Part shown: piece by piece, positions 16,901-24,673 of the stretch | Layout of the letters: each line of letters starts with the position of its first letter | Position numbering within the stretch: position 1 is the first letter of the stretch | Source: an uncultured Bacteroides sp. | Lineage (GTDB): Bacteria; Bacteroidota; Bacteroidia; Bacteroidales; Bacteroidaceae | Assembly (NCBI GenBank): GCA_900557355.1 | Contig: USSR01000007.1 | Location: 1 to 32,948, forward strand | Direction: 5' to 3' | Length of the DNA stretch: 32,948 nucleotides | Made by a program: the position numbers and the translations under genes | The notes under the pieces: generated by a model | Database searches by the model: none | The model's input: the letters and a program-made list of their open reading frames with translations, nothing else | What the model was told of the DNA's origin: nothing

Positions 16901-17128
16901 ACCAATATGACTTATCTGAAGATGAGAAATGTTGAAGTCGGTTATACCTTGCCTCAGAAATGGACGTCAAAGGTAGGGATATCTCGGTGTCGTTTTTATG
17001 TTTCAGGACAGAATCTGTTCTCATTGAAGAATATTGATATTGATATTGATCCTGAAATTACTGCGGAGAACGGTATGGCTTATCCGAATATGAAAGTAGT
17101 GAACTTTGGTTTTTCCGTTGATTTTTAA
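13970..17128 (+). CDS. SusC-like TonB-dependent outer-membrane transporter
   Basis: A 1052-residue glycan importer of the SusC/RagA family. A rather long N-terminus leads to a signal peptide core at about 21-39 ending in AAQ. A CarboxypepD_reg-like domain follows at about 44-113 (SGTVVDDQGEAVIGASVV), then the TonB-box region DEVVVTGFG at 121-129. The plug domain at about 130-242 ends in the family signature KDASAAIYGMQAANGVVVIT, and the rest is a 22-strand barrel ending in an aromatic residue (VDF). It pairs with the SusD protein encoded 20 bp downstream, which acts as its lid. The ligand cannot be read from sequence. It is the first gene of the operon behind the promoter at 13834. Confidence 0.96.
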   Translation: MKNHNLFLTPDYRYRLPESNFKKLILSLIILLSFVHVAAQNNINISGTVVDDQGEAVIGASVVAQKSKNGTITDVEGNFKLSVRSNDVLTISFIGYITQTVPVSGKNNIVVTLKENSMLLDEVVVTGFGLAQKKASVTGAISSVGAQELAHAKSVTATGALVGKLPGVNFRQDNGRPGAAPNIQIRNMGTPLIIIDGVQKDSGNLNNLDFNDIESVSVLKDASAAIYGMQAANGVVVITTKRGQKNQKLKVNVNGYYGWQLPSNYPKPASAEDYLAAIIQTETINGTPRTVTKEEYQKWVDKVDEEHTSFDWYKYIWVSAPQSYINANVSGGTEKVRYYLSLGHIDQEGNIRGFNGFNRTNMQSNIDIDITNRFKVGVAINGRIETTDNPGLPGDDYNLPIYGAYNNLPTKKPYANNNPKYPAISAPWAQDSFGWMNYEHAGRYKDQWKVIQINGTAEYEILKGLKARGLFSYWLANRRQSNREYSYKFYEYDKENDVYNVVETGTARYTERSMEMKEELTSNIQLSYENTFALHHVNAVVGFEAKKGTYPRMYALGNPPANGIPYIDKTSLSTFTDGIGNPQTRMGYIGRLNYDYANKYIIELSGRYDGSYRYKRGKRWGFFPSASIGYRVTEEKFWQDVDFLKDNITNLKIRASYGVLGEELGTALSHIVGYNYNDGGAVIDGGLVTGSTVTGLATDNITWGKSKILNIGIDLGFLDNRLNASFDYFNRDQTGLLASRYDVQIPEEVGFSLPQENLNSNYARGFDASVNWRDRIGDVNYTVGGNVTYSRWYVGDRYKPRFSSEWQKFRYQAGNIKGRYTDVEFSLVSDGQFQSWEEIANHPIDQDHQGNITLKPGDAKYKDMNGDGLINDADWRAIGYRKGGTPWVNFAFNLALDWKGIDFRADFVGATAYTYVQQGFLRYFDSNKNLSQYLWDNSTRLVDIWDVDSGFNIGKYPLALRTRNSSDCTHWPSDFWYTNMTYLKMRNVEVGYTLPQKWTSKVGISRCRFYVSGQNLFSLKNIDIDIDPEITAENGMAYPNMKVVNFGFSVDF

Positions 17129-17148
17129 TTACCTTTATACGTATCAAG

Positions 17149-19005
17149 ATGACTAAAATAAAATTGATAATCATATCCGCCCTTTTCTTAATGGGGGCTG
17201 CCGGTTGTTCGGAATCCTTTTTGGATCAGGAACCTGAAAATGTGATACCTGAGAGCATGATTTATGAAGATAAGGAACTTGTATTATCCGTACTTTCAAA
17301 TTTGTATGGCAGAGTAAACTGGGGACAGAATAATGGGGATTATGGAAGTTACGACCAGTTGGACGAAGCTAATAAATGTTATGGAAGTCCGTGGGTGATA
17401 TTTACGGAGTATGACCGGAACTCATGGAGAGTCCGTGATTATGACTTTGTACGCCGGGTAAACTTGTTTTTGCAGGGCGTCAGAGGCAGTAGTGCACTTC
17501 AGGATAGTGAGAAAAAGGCTTTTGAGGGAGAGGCTCGTTTTCTGCGTGCCTGGCATTATTTCCACATGGCCCGTACTTTGGGTGGTATGCCGCTTGTTGG
17601 AGACCAAGTGTTTAATTATGAATCGGGAATAGATGTGGAAACCTACCAGATGCCACGTTCCACAGAGGCGGGAATCTATGATTATATAATCAGCGAATGT
17701 GATGAAATTGCCCGCCAGCTAACCGAACAAATGACTATAAATTCTGCTCGGGCCAATAAATGGGCGGCTTTAATGTTGAAGGCACGTGCTGCCGTGTATG
17801 CAGGTTCCATTGCAAATTATGGTAATAAGATTACTCCGACTCTGAAGACTGATAATGGAGAAGTTGGTATTCCGGCTGATTTAGCAACCAAATACTATGA
17901 GACTGCATTGGCTGCTGCTGAGGAAGTTATAGAAAGCAGCCCTTATGAATTGCAGATTTCCGATCCTCAGGATTTAGGGTTGAGCTTTTATAAGGCTGTA
18001 TGCCAGAAATCGAATAATAAAGAAGTTATTTGGGCTTTGGACAGATCTGTGACGGATAAGGTAACGACTAACTTCACAGCTTGGTGTATGCCTTTCTCTT
18101 TGAAGGATGGAATACAGGGAAATGCTCTGGGAGCACTTCTTAATTTAGTGGAATCTTTTGAAAACAAGGATGGAAGCAACTCCGAGATAAAGACGCATGA
18201 TGCTAATGGCGACTTTGTGTTCTATGATAATCCGGAAGAGCCTTTCGAAATGAAAGATGCCCGATTGTGGGGGACTGTGATATGGCCTAATGCACTTTAT
18301 AGAAGTGAGCCGGTGGCTCTACAAGCTGGTTTGCTGATTAAGGATACAGAGAATCCGAGCCAATGGAAAACAAAGATCAGTTCTTTAGGTGCAACCACTG
18401 AAGACGGGCAGCTAATTACTGCACTGGACGGACCATTAGCAACGGCAGGCGACAGATTTAATAAGACCGGCTTTTTGGTACGTAAATTCCTGGATGAAGC
18501 CGCCAATGCAGGATCGGATACGCAGAATAGTGAGATGTGGTATCCCCGTTTCCGTTTCGCAGAGGCTTTGCTGATTGCAGCGGAAGCAGCTTATGAATTA
18601 GGGGGAGTGAACAAGGTGAAAGCCGTCGAATATATAAACAGAGTTCGTGCTCGTGGTGGAATTAAAGAATTGACGGAATCCACGATTACTTTTGAGCACA
18701 TTGTGAATGAGTATAGGGTTGAGTTTGCCTTTGAAGATCATCGTTGGTGGGACTTGAAACGTTGGAGACTTGCCCATACTGTATGGAATGGAGTCATTGA
18801 CAGTCCGACTGCACAGATGTATTCTCTTTTCCCCTATAAGGTGTATGCACCCGGTTCGCCATATGATGGTAAGTGGGCTTTCGAGAAAAGCAGATCTTAC
18901 ATGGCGCCGAATGCAAGGAACTTCACCATGCGATGTTATTACGGTTCGATTGATGATGGCTGGATTAACAAGAACCCGAAGCTGGTTAAGAACCCATTAC
19001 AGTAA
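17149..19005 (+). CDS. SusD-like surface glycan-binding lipoprotein
   Basis: A 618-residue RagB/SusD-family protein. Lipobox MGAAGC places the lipidated cysteine at C20, followed by SESFLD, an acidic start that suits surface export in Bacteroides. The N-terminal region has the usual LDQEPENVIPESM opening and a TPR-like helical core. The C-terminal signature is clear: RFRFAEALLIAAEAAYELG, then YINRVRARGG, then EYRVEFAFEDHRWWDLKRWR. It captures oligosaccharide at the cell surface and closes over the SusC barrel. The stop codon is followed 29 bp later by the DUF3823 lipoprotein gene. Confidence 0.95.
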   Translation: MTKIKLIIISALFLMGAAGCSESFLDQEPENVIPESMIYEDKELVLSVLSNLYGRVNWGQNNGDYGSYDQLDEANKCYGSPWVIFTEYDRNSWRVRDYDFVRRVNLFLQGVRGSSALQDSEKKAFEGEARFLRAWHYFHMARTLGGMPLVGDQVFNYESGIDVETYQMPRSTEAGIYDYIISECDEIARQLTEQMTINSARANKWAALMLKARAAVYAGSIANYGNKITPTLKTDNGEVGIPADLATKYYETALAAAEEVIESSPYELQISDPQDLGLSFYKAVCQKSNNKEVIWALDRSVTDKVTTNFTAWCMPFSLKDGIQGNALGALLNLVESFENKDGSNSEIKTHDANGDFVFYDNPEEPFEMKDARLWGTVIWPNALYRSEPVALQAGLLIKDTENPSQWKTKISSLGATTEDGQLITALDGPLATAGDRFNKTGFLVRKFLDEAANAGSDTQNSEMWYPRFRFAEALLIAAEAAYELGGVNKVKAVEYINRVRARGGIKELTESTITFEHIVNEYRVEFAFEDHRWWDLKRWRLAHTVWNGVIDSPTAQMYSLFPYKVYAPGSPYDGKWAFEKSRSYMAPNARNFTMRCYYGSIDDGWINKNPKLVKNPLQ

Positions 19006-19034
19006 TATAGTAACTAACGATTAGATTAAATAAA

Positions 19035-19718
19035 ATGAAAAATATCAATAGCCTTATATTAATTCTTGGTTTGTTTCTGGTAACCGGTTGCGAGCTGGAT
19101 AATTTCGATGAGCCTAAAAGTGAGTTTAAGGGCAGGTTTGTCTATGAGGGTGAAGCACTGCAATTAAGAGGGACTGCCTATGACAATGATTGTATGATGT
19201 ATGCTTATCAGGAAGGACCTGAGTATGAAGATCGGGGTGCTATCAATTTGTTTGTTAACTCTGATGGCGAATTTAATTCTTTGATGTATGACGGCTTCTA
19301 TAAGATTGTGTTGAGGCAGGACAGAGGCCCGTGGATTCCGCGGAAGGATACGATTGAAGTAAACATTAAAGGTAATCAGATATTGGATGTTGAGGTTACT
19401 CCTTATTTTCTTATCAAGGATACTGAAATTGATTTCCAGAATAAGGTGGTAAAGGTGAAATGCAAGATAAATCAGATGGTTGAGACTGCTTCTATTGACA
19501 GGGCCGTGATCTATATATCCAAAACGAAACTGGTGGATAATGTTGCGAAGATAGCGGAGAAATCATTCACCAATCTGACTCCGGGTGAGCATGAGTTTAC
19601 TTTTGACCTGAATGATAATGGGGTTACTGATGCTGCCAAGTTTTTATATGCAAGAATCGGGGTTAAGGCACGGGAAGGAAATGATTATATATTTTCCGAG
19701 GTCACTCAACTGAGATAG
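19035..19718 (+). CDS. DUF3823 lipoprotein, third-position PUL protein
   Basis: A 227-residue lipoprotein with lipobox LVTGC (C19) followed by ELDNFDEP, the typical opening of DUF3823 proteins. The N-terminal beta-sandwich holds the family-like FVNSDGEFNSLMYDGFYKIV segment and GPWIPRKDTIEV near residues 95-118, then DVEVTPYF. The second domain (about 130-225) also appears beta-rich. Members lie directly after susD in many Bacteroides PULs, where they are thought to act as surface glycan-binding proteins in the place of SusE/SusF. The specific ligand is unknown. GH31 follows after 48 bp without an intervening terminator. Confidence 0.85.
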   Translation: MKNINSLILILGLFLVTGCELDNFDEPKSEFKGRFVYEGEALQLRGTAYDNDCMMYAYQEGPEYEDRGAINLFVNSDGEFNSLMYDGFYKIVLRQDRGPWIPRKDTIEVNIKGNQILDVEVTPYFLIKDTEIDFQNKVVKVKCKINQMVETASIDRAVIYISKTKLVDNVAKIAEKSFTNLTPGEHEFTFDLNDNGVTDAAKFLYARIGVKAREGNDYIFSEVTQLR

Positions 19719-19766
19719 ATTATTTTCATTAGGTAATTCATAATATAAACAAGTAAAAAAGAAACC

Positions 19767-22163
19767 ATGAACATGAAGTTTTATTTAAAAATCAGTAGTA
19801 TACTGGTGGCTGCAGCTTTCTTATCGACCTTGCCTGTCGAGGCTCAGACTTTCCGGCAAACTAAGCAGGGAATAACGGGTACTACGCAGGGAATGGATAT
19901 TGAAATCCAATTCGTCAGTCCTGAAATTGTACGTGTGGTGAAGGCGCCCGAAGGACGTAGCTTTACAAAGAAAAGCCTTTCTGTAGTTAAAAGCCCTGAA
20001 AGCATGTCTGTAACGACCGAGAAGAAAGGGGAAACCGTTTCCCTGAAAAGCAATGCTGTACGCGTTGATTTCAATGTGGGGACCGGACGGATTTCTTTCT
20101 TTGACAAGCAAGGAAAGGCATTATTTACCGAGAAAGATTATGGTGCTCAGTTTACTCCGTTCAATGATGCGGGGAATCCGACTTTTAGTGTGCGTCAAGC
20201 TTTTTTGTTGGATAAGGATGAGGCTATCTATGGTCTAGGACAGCAGCAGGTTGATGATCTGAATCAGCGCAATCATAAACATTTCATGCGTCAGCGTGCA
20301 TTGTATGCCAGTGTTCCAATTATTCAGTCTACAAAAGGGTACGGAATGTTTTGGGATAATTATTCCCCAACCACTTATACAGATAATCCGCAAGAGATGT
20401 CCTTTGATTCGGAAGTGGGAGAGTGTATGGATTATTACTTTATGTATGGCGGCAATGCAGATGGCGTGATAGCGCAGATACGCGACTTAACGGGACAGGC
20501 ACCTATGTATCCGTTGTGGACATTCGGTTTCTGGCAATCGCGTGAGCGTTACAAATCACAACAGGAAACGATGGAAGTCGTGGATAAGTATCGTGAGTTA
20601 GGGATTCCTTTGGATGGAATTATTCAGGACTGGCAATATTGGGGGCCGAACTCTAACTGGAACTCTATGAATTTTGATAATCCGGAGTTCCCTGATCCTC
20701 AGAAGATGATCGATCATGTGAAGAAGAAAAATGCGAAGATTATGATCTCTATATGGGCTTCATTCGGGCCGGATACGAATCCGTACAAGGACTTGGAGAA
20801 AATCAATGCCCTGTTCAACTTCAAGACATGGCCTGCAGACGGGGGAGTGAAAGCTTATGATGCTTATAATGAAAAAGCACGCGATATTTATTGGGAGCAT
20901 CTGAATAAAGGTCTGTTCAGTAAAGGTATTGATGCCTGGTGGACAGATTCAACGGAACCTGATCATCTAGATGTTCAGGAAAGAGACTTTGATATCCCGA
21001 CAGCAATGGGAACTTATCGCAGCGTAGTAAATGCTTTCCCATTGATGAGTAACAAGGGAGTTTATGAGCATCAGCGTGCTGTAACCTCTGATAAACGCGT
21101 GTATCTGCTGACTCGTTGTGCATTTGCCGGACAACAGCGTTATGCGGCGAATACCTGGTCGGGAGATGTTATGTGTAATTGGGAAACATTCCGTAAGCAG
21201 ATTCCCACAGGTTTGAACTTTTCTCTATCGGGAATACCTTACTGGAATACGGATATAGGTGGATTCTTTAACTGGCCTTATCATGGTGGGGCTGAAAATA
21301 AAGCTTATCATGAACTGTATACCCGCTGGTTTCAATATGGTACATTCCTGCCCATGCAGCGTTCGCATGGAAGTGGCGTGAAAAAGGAAATCTACAATCT
21401 GGGTAAAAAGGGTGACTGGGTGTATGATTCGGAAGAGAAATACATAAACCTGCGCTATGCACTGCTGCCGTATCTGTATTCAACAGGATGGCAGGTGACT
21501 GATAATGCAGGTTCTTTCCTCCGTGCCTTGTTCATGGACTTCAACGAAGATAAGAAGGTACACACTATCAGTAATCAGTATATGTTCGGAAAGGCATTTC
21601 TTGTGACTCCTGTAACCAGGAATATGTATGTATTCTCTGATAAGGAACAGTGGAAAGATCCGTATGAAGATTTTAGCAAGACAGGAACACAGGATGTTTA
21701 TCTTCCTAAGGGCACCAAATGGTTTGACTTTTGGACGGGAGAAGCATTGAATGGCGGACAGCTGGTTACCAAAGAGGTTCCTATCGATATTATTCCATTG
21801 TATGTACGTGCGGGTTCCATTGTTCCTTTTGGACCGAAAGTACAGTATTCTACAGAGAAGAAATGGAATAATCTGGAGATACGCATTTATCCCGGAGCCG
21901 ATGGCGAATTTGTGCTGTATGAAGATGAAAACGATAATTATAACTATGAGAAAGGTGCCTATTCAATCATTAAGTTTACTTGGGATGATGCAAAGCGGAC
22001 GTTGAATATCGCAGATCGGGAAGGAACTTTCCCCGGTATGTTGAAATCACGTAAGTTCAATATCGTTGTGGTGGATAAGGAGAATGGGACAGGGAGTGTT
22101 CAGTCGACGAAATTCACGAAATCGGTTTCATATGGCGGGAAGAAGAAATCGGTTAAATTGTAA
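19767..22163 (+). CDS. GH31 alpha-glycosidase, alpha-xylosidase-like
   Basis: A 798-residue exported enzyme. The signal peptide ends at VEAQ (about 26) with no lipobox, so a periplasmic location is likely. An N-terminal beta-sandwich (about 27-240) leads to the (beta/alpha)8 barrel with FGFWQSRERY (253-262) and LDGIIQDWQYWG (282-293). The catalytic nucleophile should be D394 in DAWWTDSTEPDH and the acid/base D467 in NTWSGDVMCNWE. C-terminal beta domains follow. The DAWW-D-TEP pattern resembles Bacteroides alpha-xylosidases and related GH31 enzymes, but alpha-glucosidase or alpha-galactosidase activity cannot be excluded. It lacks the PA14 insert known from some xyloglucan GH31 enzymes. It is the only glycosidase in the operon and removes terminal residues from whatever SusC imports. 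Confidence 0.92.
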   Translation: MNMKFYLKISSILVAAAFLSTLPVEAQTFRQTKQGITGTTQGMDIEIQFVSPEIVRVVKAPEGRSFTKKSLSVVKSPESMSVTTEKKGETVSLKSNAVRVDFNVGTGRISFFDKQGKALFTEKDYGAQFTPFNDAGNPTFSVRQAFLLDKDEAIYGLGQQQVDDLNQRNHKHFMRQRALYASVPIIQSTKGYGMFWDNYSPTTYTDNPQEMSFDSEVGECMDYYFMYGGNADGVIAQIRDLTGQAPMYPLWTFGFWQSRERYKSQQETMEVVDKYRELGIPLDGIIQDWQYWGPNSNWNSMNFDNPEFPDPQKMIDHVKKKNAKIMISIWASFGPDTNPYKDLEKINALFNFKTWPADGGVKAYDAYNEKARDIYWEHLNKGLFSKGIDAWWTDSTEPDHLDVQERDFDIPTAMGTYRSVVNAFPLMSNKGVYEHQRAVTSDKRVYLLTRCAFAGQQRYAANTWSGDVMCNWETFRKQIPTGLNFSLSGIPYWNTDIGGFFNWPYHGGAENKAYHELYTRWFQYGTFLPMQRSHGSGVKKEIYNLGKKGDWVYDSEEKYINLRYALLPYLYSTGWQVTDNAGSFLRALFMDFNEDKKVHTISNQYMFGKAFLVTPVTRNMYVFSDKEQWKDPYEDFSKTGTQDVYLPKGTKWFDFWTGEALNGGQLVTKEVPIDIIPLYVRAGSIVPFGPKVQYSTEKKWNNLEIRIYPGADGEFVLYEDENDNYNYEKGAYSIIKFTWDDAKRTLNIADREGTFPGMLKSRKFNIVVVDKENGTGSVQSTKFTKSVSYGGKKKSVKL

Positions 22164-22204
22164 TTTTAGTATATGGTGTCCTTATCTTGAGGATGTTATA
22201 TAGA

Positions 22205-22244
22205 AATCAATGGGGTTGTCAACACTGACACAACCCCATTGATT
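22205..22244. terminator. Bidirectional terminator between GH31 and GH35 genes
   Basis: A 15-bp perfect stem (22205-22219 with 22230-22244) closes a 10-nt loop. It lies in the 93-bp gap between two convergent genes. A-rich sequence on the left and A/T sequence on the right give moderately U-rich tails in both directions. Confidence 0.75.
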
Positions 22245-22256
22245 ATATATTGATTG

Positions 22257-24602
22257 CTAAAAATTGATTATAGCCTTATATTCCGGCAGTATCTCTACAT
22301 TCTTCACTTCACAATTGGCTCCCCGTTGTGTGAAATCGGGGATAGCATCATGTGGAAGGTCGATTAAGTAAGGAGCATTTTTGTGCAAAGGACGAAAATA
22401 GAAATTCATATCATTTTCTTTCAATTCATTCTGAAAGCGTTTCAATCCGATAGTCCAAGGGGCACCATAATAGAAGTGGTCAAGCACTATTGAGCCATTA
22501 ATAAATGCCATGCCTACATCTCCCACATACTGAACGCGTAGGAAGTACTCGTTGACTTGCGGCAAAGAAGGCTGGTCAATATGTACAGTCATTCTGCGTG
22601 CTCCTACTTTCTTCCAATCGGCAACAACAGAAACCGGATCCACTTCAATAGTTTGTTGCTTCCATCCGGCACGCGAAGGATAAAGAATATAGTCTATCCG
22701 GTTCTCACCCAGACTCAGTAAAGTACATTTGTCCTTCTCCGGCAAAACGGTAGCGCGGGTAATCAAAATACGATTGTTTACTTTCATCGTATTCAATGCC
22801 TGTTCACGGGTCAAAGTTGTCACCATCACTTTTTTCCCGTTCTTTGTGGTTATAGAGAAAGTGCTTTTCACTCCCGGTATCGGCGCATAAAATGATTTGC
22901 CTGATTTTAGCGTAGCTTTGTCAAAACTATATTCAGGCGTAAATCCTTCAGGAGCGAAAAAGAAGTAATGTTCTTTGCCATTATCCTCTCGCTTAGTAAG
23001 CAACTGAGCCGTTGCATACTTTAAAACGGCATCTTCCATATGCAGGTTAAACGGCAGAATGGCACTTACATCTTTTTTCAGAGTGAATGTCCCTTTGGCG
23101 GGAATCATAAAACTTTCATTCCGAAGGTTCAGTTTGAACTGCAAATCCTTCTGGTCGACACGTGCCGTATCGTGATCTTGGAAATTAGTCATAAAAATAA
23201 AACCGGAATCATCTTTCATACGAACCGCATACCGCAATGTTTCCCGATTATCCGGAGTTATCCGGTCGTTCCCTTCGGGCAGAACAGTCTCCATCGGAGC
23301 CAAGGATGAACTGAAGTCTTCCAGGAAAGAATGAAGAATCCGTAAGTTCTGATAAGAATCACGAACCAGTCCAAACTCACCGATAGGCGCCTGAAAATCA
23401 TAAGAGATTTTGGGTACTCCCATCAGTTCATCACTCAAGAAACCTACGCCATTATTCTGTTTGGGTGTAGACCCGCCATGGTACATATAATAACCGATGC
23501 CATTAGCACCACTACCCAACGAGCGTACCATCAAAGCTTCAGCAGCTTCAGCTTTCACTATCGGACGACGGGAATAAATCATCTGAATACCTACTCCCAT
23601 CTCAGCGGTAAATGAGGGGTATTTATCAGTATTGTAACGCACCGGCGCATAATCCGGATGGTGCTGTATATCCTTGAACATGCAGAAGGGCGACATATGC
23701 GGTTTTGCCCAGAACGGATAAGTATAAGCCGCCGTCACAGGAATCACTTCATTTTCTACGATTGCCGCATTACCCCAGCCTGTGGCTGTGTACAACGGAG
23801 TTATCATACCTGCTTTTTCAGCCATATCCTTCAATGTTTTCATGTGAAGGTCGCCCAGTTCAGCGGTCGTAATTTTCTTATCCTGCACACTCACGCCAAT
23901 CATAGTGATGCCGGCGTCATAAGTGGCGGAAGTCATATCCTTAGGCGCACCGGGATAGTTGATAGCCCAGGGCGCAGCCGAATGTTGATGTTCATTCTCA
24001 ATCTGAATGCCGATAATGGGTCCTCCATCTTGATAATAAAGTCCTTTCAGTTGCAGGGCAATCTGCTCATACAATCGCTTGACAATAGTCAAGTAATTTA
24101 CATCATTGGAGCGTACTTCCAGAGGTTTGGCAAAAAGCCAGTCGGGGAGGCCACCGTTACGTATTTCGCCGTGGCAGAAGGGGCCGACACGTACAATGAC
24201 AGGCATGTCATGCTTCTGGCATAGCTGGATGAATTTCCGTAAATCACGGTTGCCCGACCAGTCAAATACGCCTTCGACCTCTTCGTGTATATTCCAGAAT
24301 ACATAAGTGGGAATCACATTCACACCGCCGGCCTTGATTTTCAGTATCTGCTCTTCCCATTGTTCAGCAGGGTAACGGCTGTAATGAAATTCACCCATCA
24401 CAGGAATTGCGGGTTTGCCGTTGATGGACACATAAAAGCTATTCACATCGATACTGCCTCCTGAAGGGCTTTTGCCTCCCAGCTTCAGGTGACCGGAATA
24501 TATCACTTTTTCTTTGGCCGGCGCAGTCAGTTCATAAACTTGCTGCCCCATAACAGCAACACTAAAAGTGCTAAGTGTTACTGCGAATAATAATTTCTTC
24601 AT
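22257..24602 (-). CDS. GH35 family glycosidase (beta-galactosidase-like), exported
   Basis: A 781-residue enzyme with a signal peptide MKKLLFAVTLSTFSVAVMGQ and no lipobox, so probably periplasmic. The GH35 barrel spans about 55-420, with GEFHYSRYPAEQWEEQILKI (70-89), NVIPTYVFWNIHE (95-107) and the signature GGPIIGIQIENEH (193-205). E204 should be the proton donor and E334 in FTAEMGVG the nucleophile. Beta-domains follow to the C-terminus. Known GH35 enzymes mostly release terminal beta-galactose; the exact linkage here is unknown. The start at 24602 is chosen over an in-frame ATG nine codons upstream because the signal peptide begins there. It is last in the minus-strand operon, 71 bp after the GH2 gene. 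Confidence 0.9.
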   Translation of the reverse strand: MKKLLFAVTLSTFSVAVMGQQVYELTAPAKEKVIYSGHLKLGGKSPSGGSIDVNSFYVSINGKPAIPVMGEFHYSRYPAEQWEEQILKIKAGGVNVIPTYVFWNIHEEVEGVFDWSGNRDLRKFIQLCQKHDMPVIVRVGPFCHGEIRNGGLPDWLFAKPLEVRSNDVNYLTIVKRLYEQIALQLKGLYYQDGGPIIGIQIENEHQHSAAPWAINYPGAPKDMTSATYDAGITMIGVSVQDKKITTAELGDLHMKTLKDMAEKAGMITPLYTATGWGNAAIVENEVIPVTAAYTYPFWAKPHMSPFCMFKDIQHHPDYAPVRYNTDKYPSFTAEMGVGIQMIYSRRPIVKAEAAEALMVRSLGSGANGIGYYMYHGGSTPKQNNGVGFLSDELMGVPKISYDFQAPIGEFGLVRDSYQNLRILHSFLEDFSSSLAPMETVLPEGNDRITPDNRETLRYAVRMKDDSGFIFMTNFQDHDTARVDQKDLQFKLNLRNESFMIPAKGTFTLKKDVSAILPFNLHMEDAVLKYATAQLLTKREDNGKEHYFFFAPEGFTPEYSFDKATLKSGKSFYAPIPGVKSTFSITTKNGKKVMVTTLTREQALNTMKVNNRILITRATVLPEKDKCTLLSLGENRIDYILYPSRAGWKQQTIEVDPVSVVADWKKVGARRMTVHIDQPSLPQVNEYFLRVQYVGDVGMAFINGSIVLDHFYYGAPWTIGLKRFQNELKENDMNFYFRPLHKNAPYLIDLPHDAIPDFTQRGANCEVKNVEILPEYKAIINF

Positions 24603-24673
24603 ATTACATTTATATATTTGATCTGTCATCTGTTCTGTGTTATTATAACATATTATCTGGTTGCCATTGTCGC

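Noticed and set aside
22163..22257. Treating the GH31, GH35 and GH2 genes as one PUL operon
   Set aside because: GH31 is on the plus strand and GH35/GH2 on the minus strand, separated by a strong bidirectional terminator, with different predicted regulators; shared substrate is possible but not shown.
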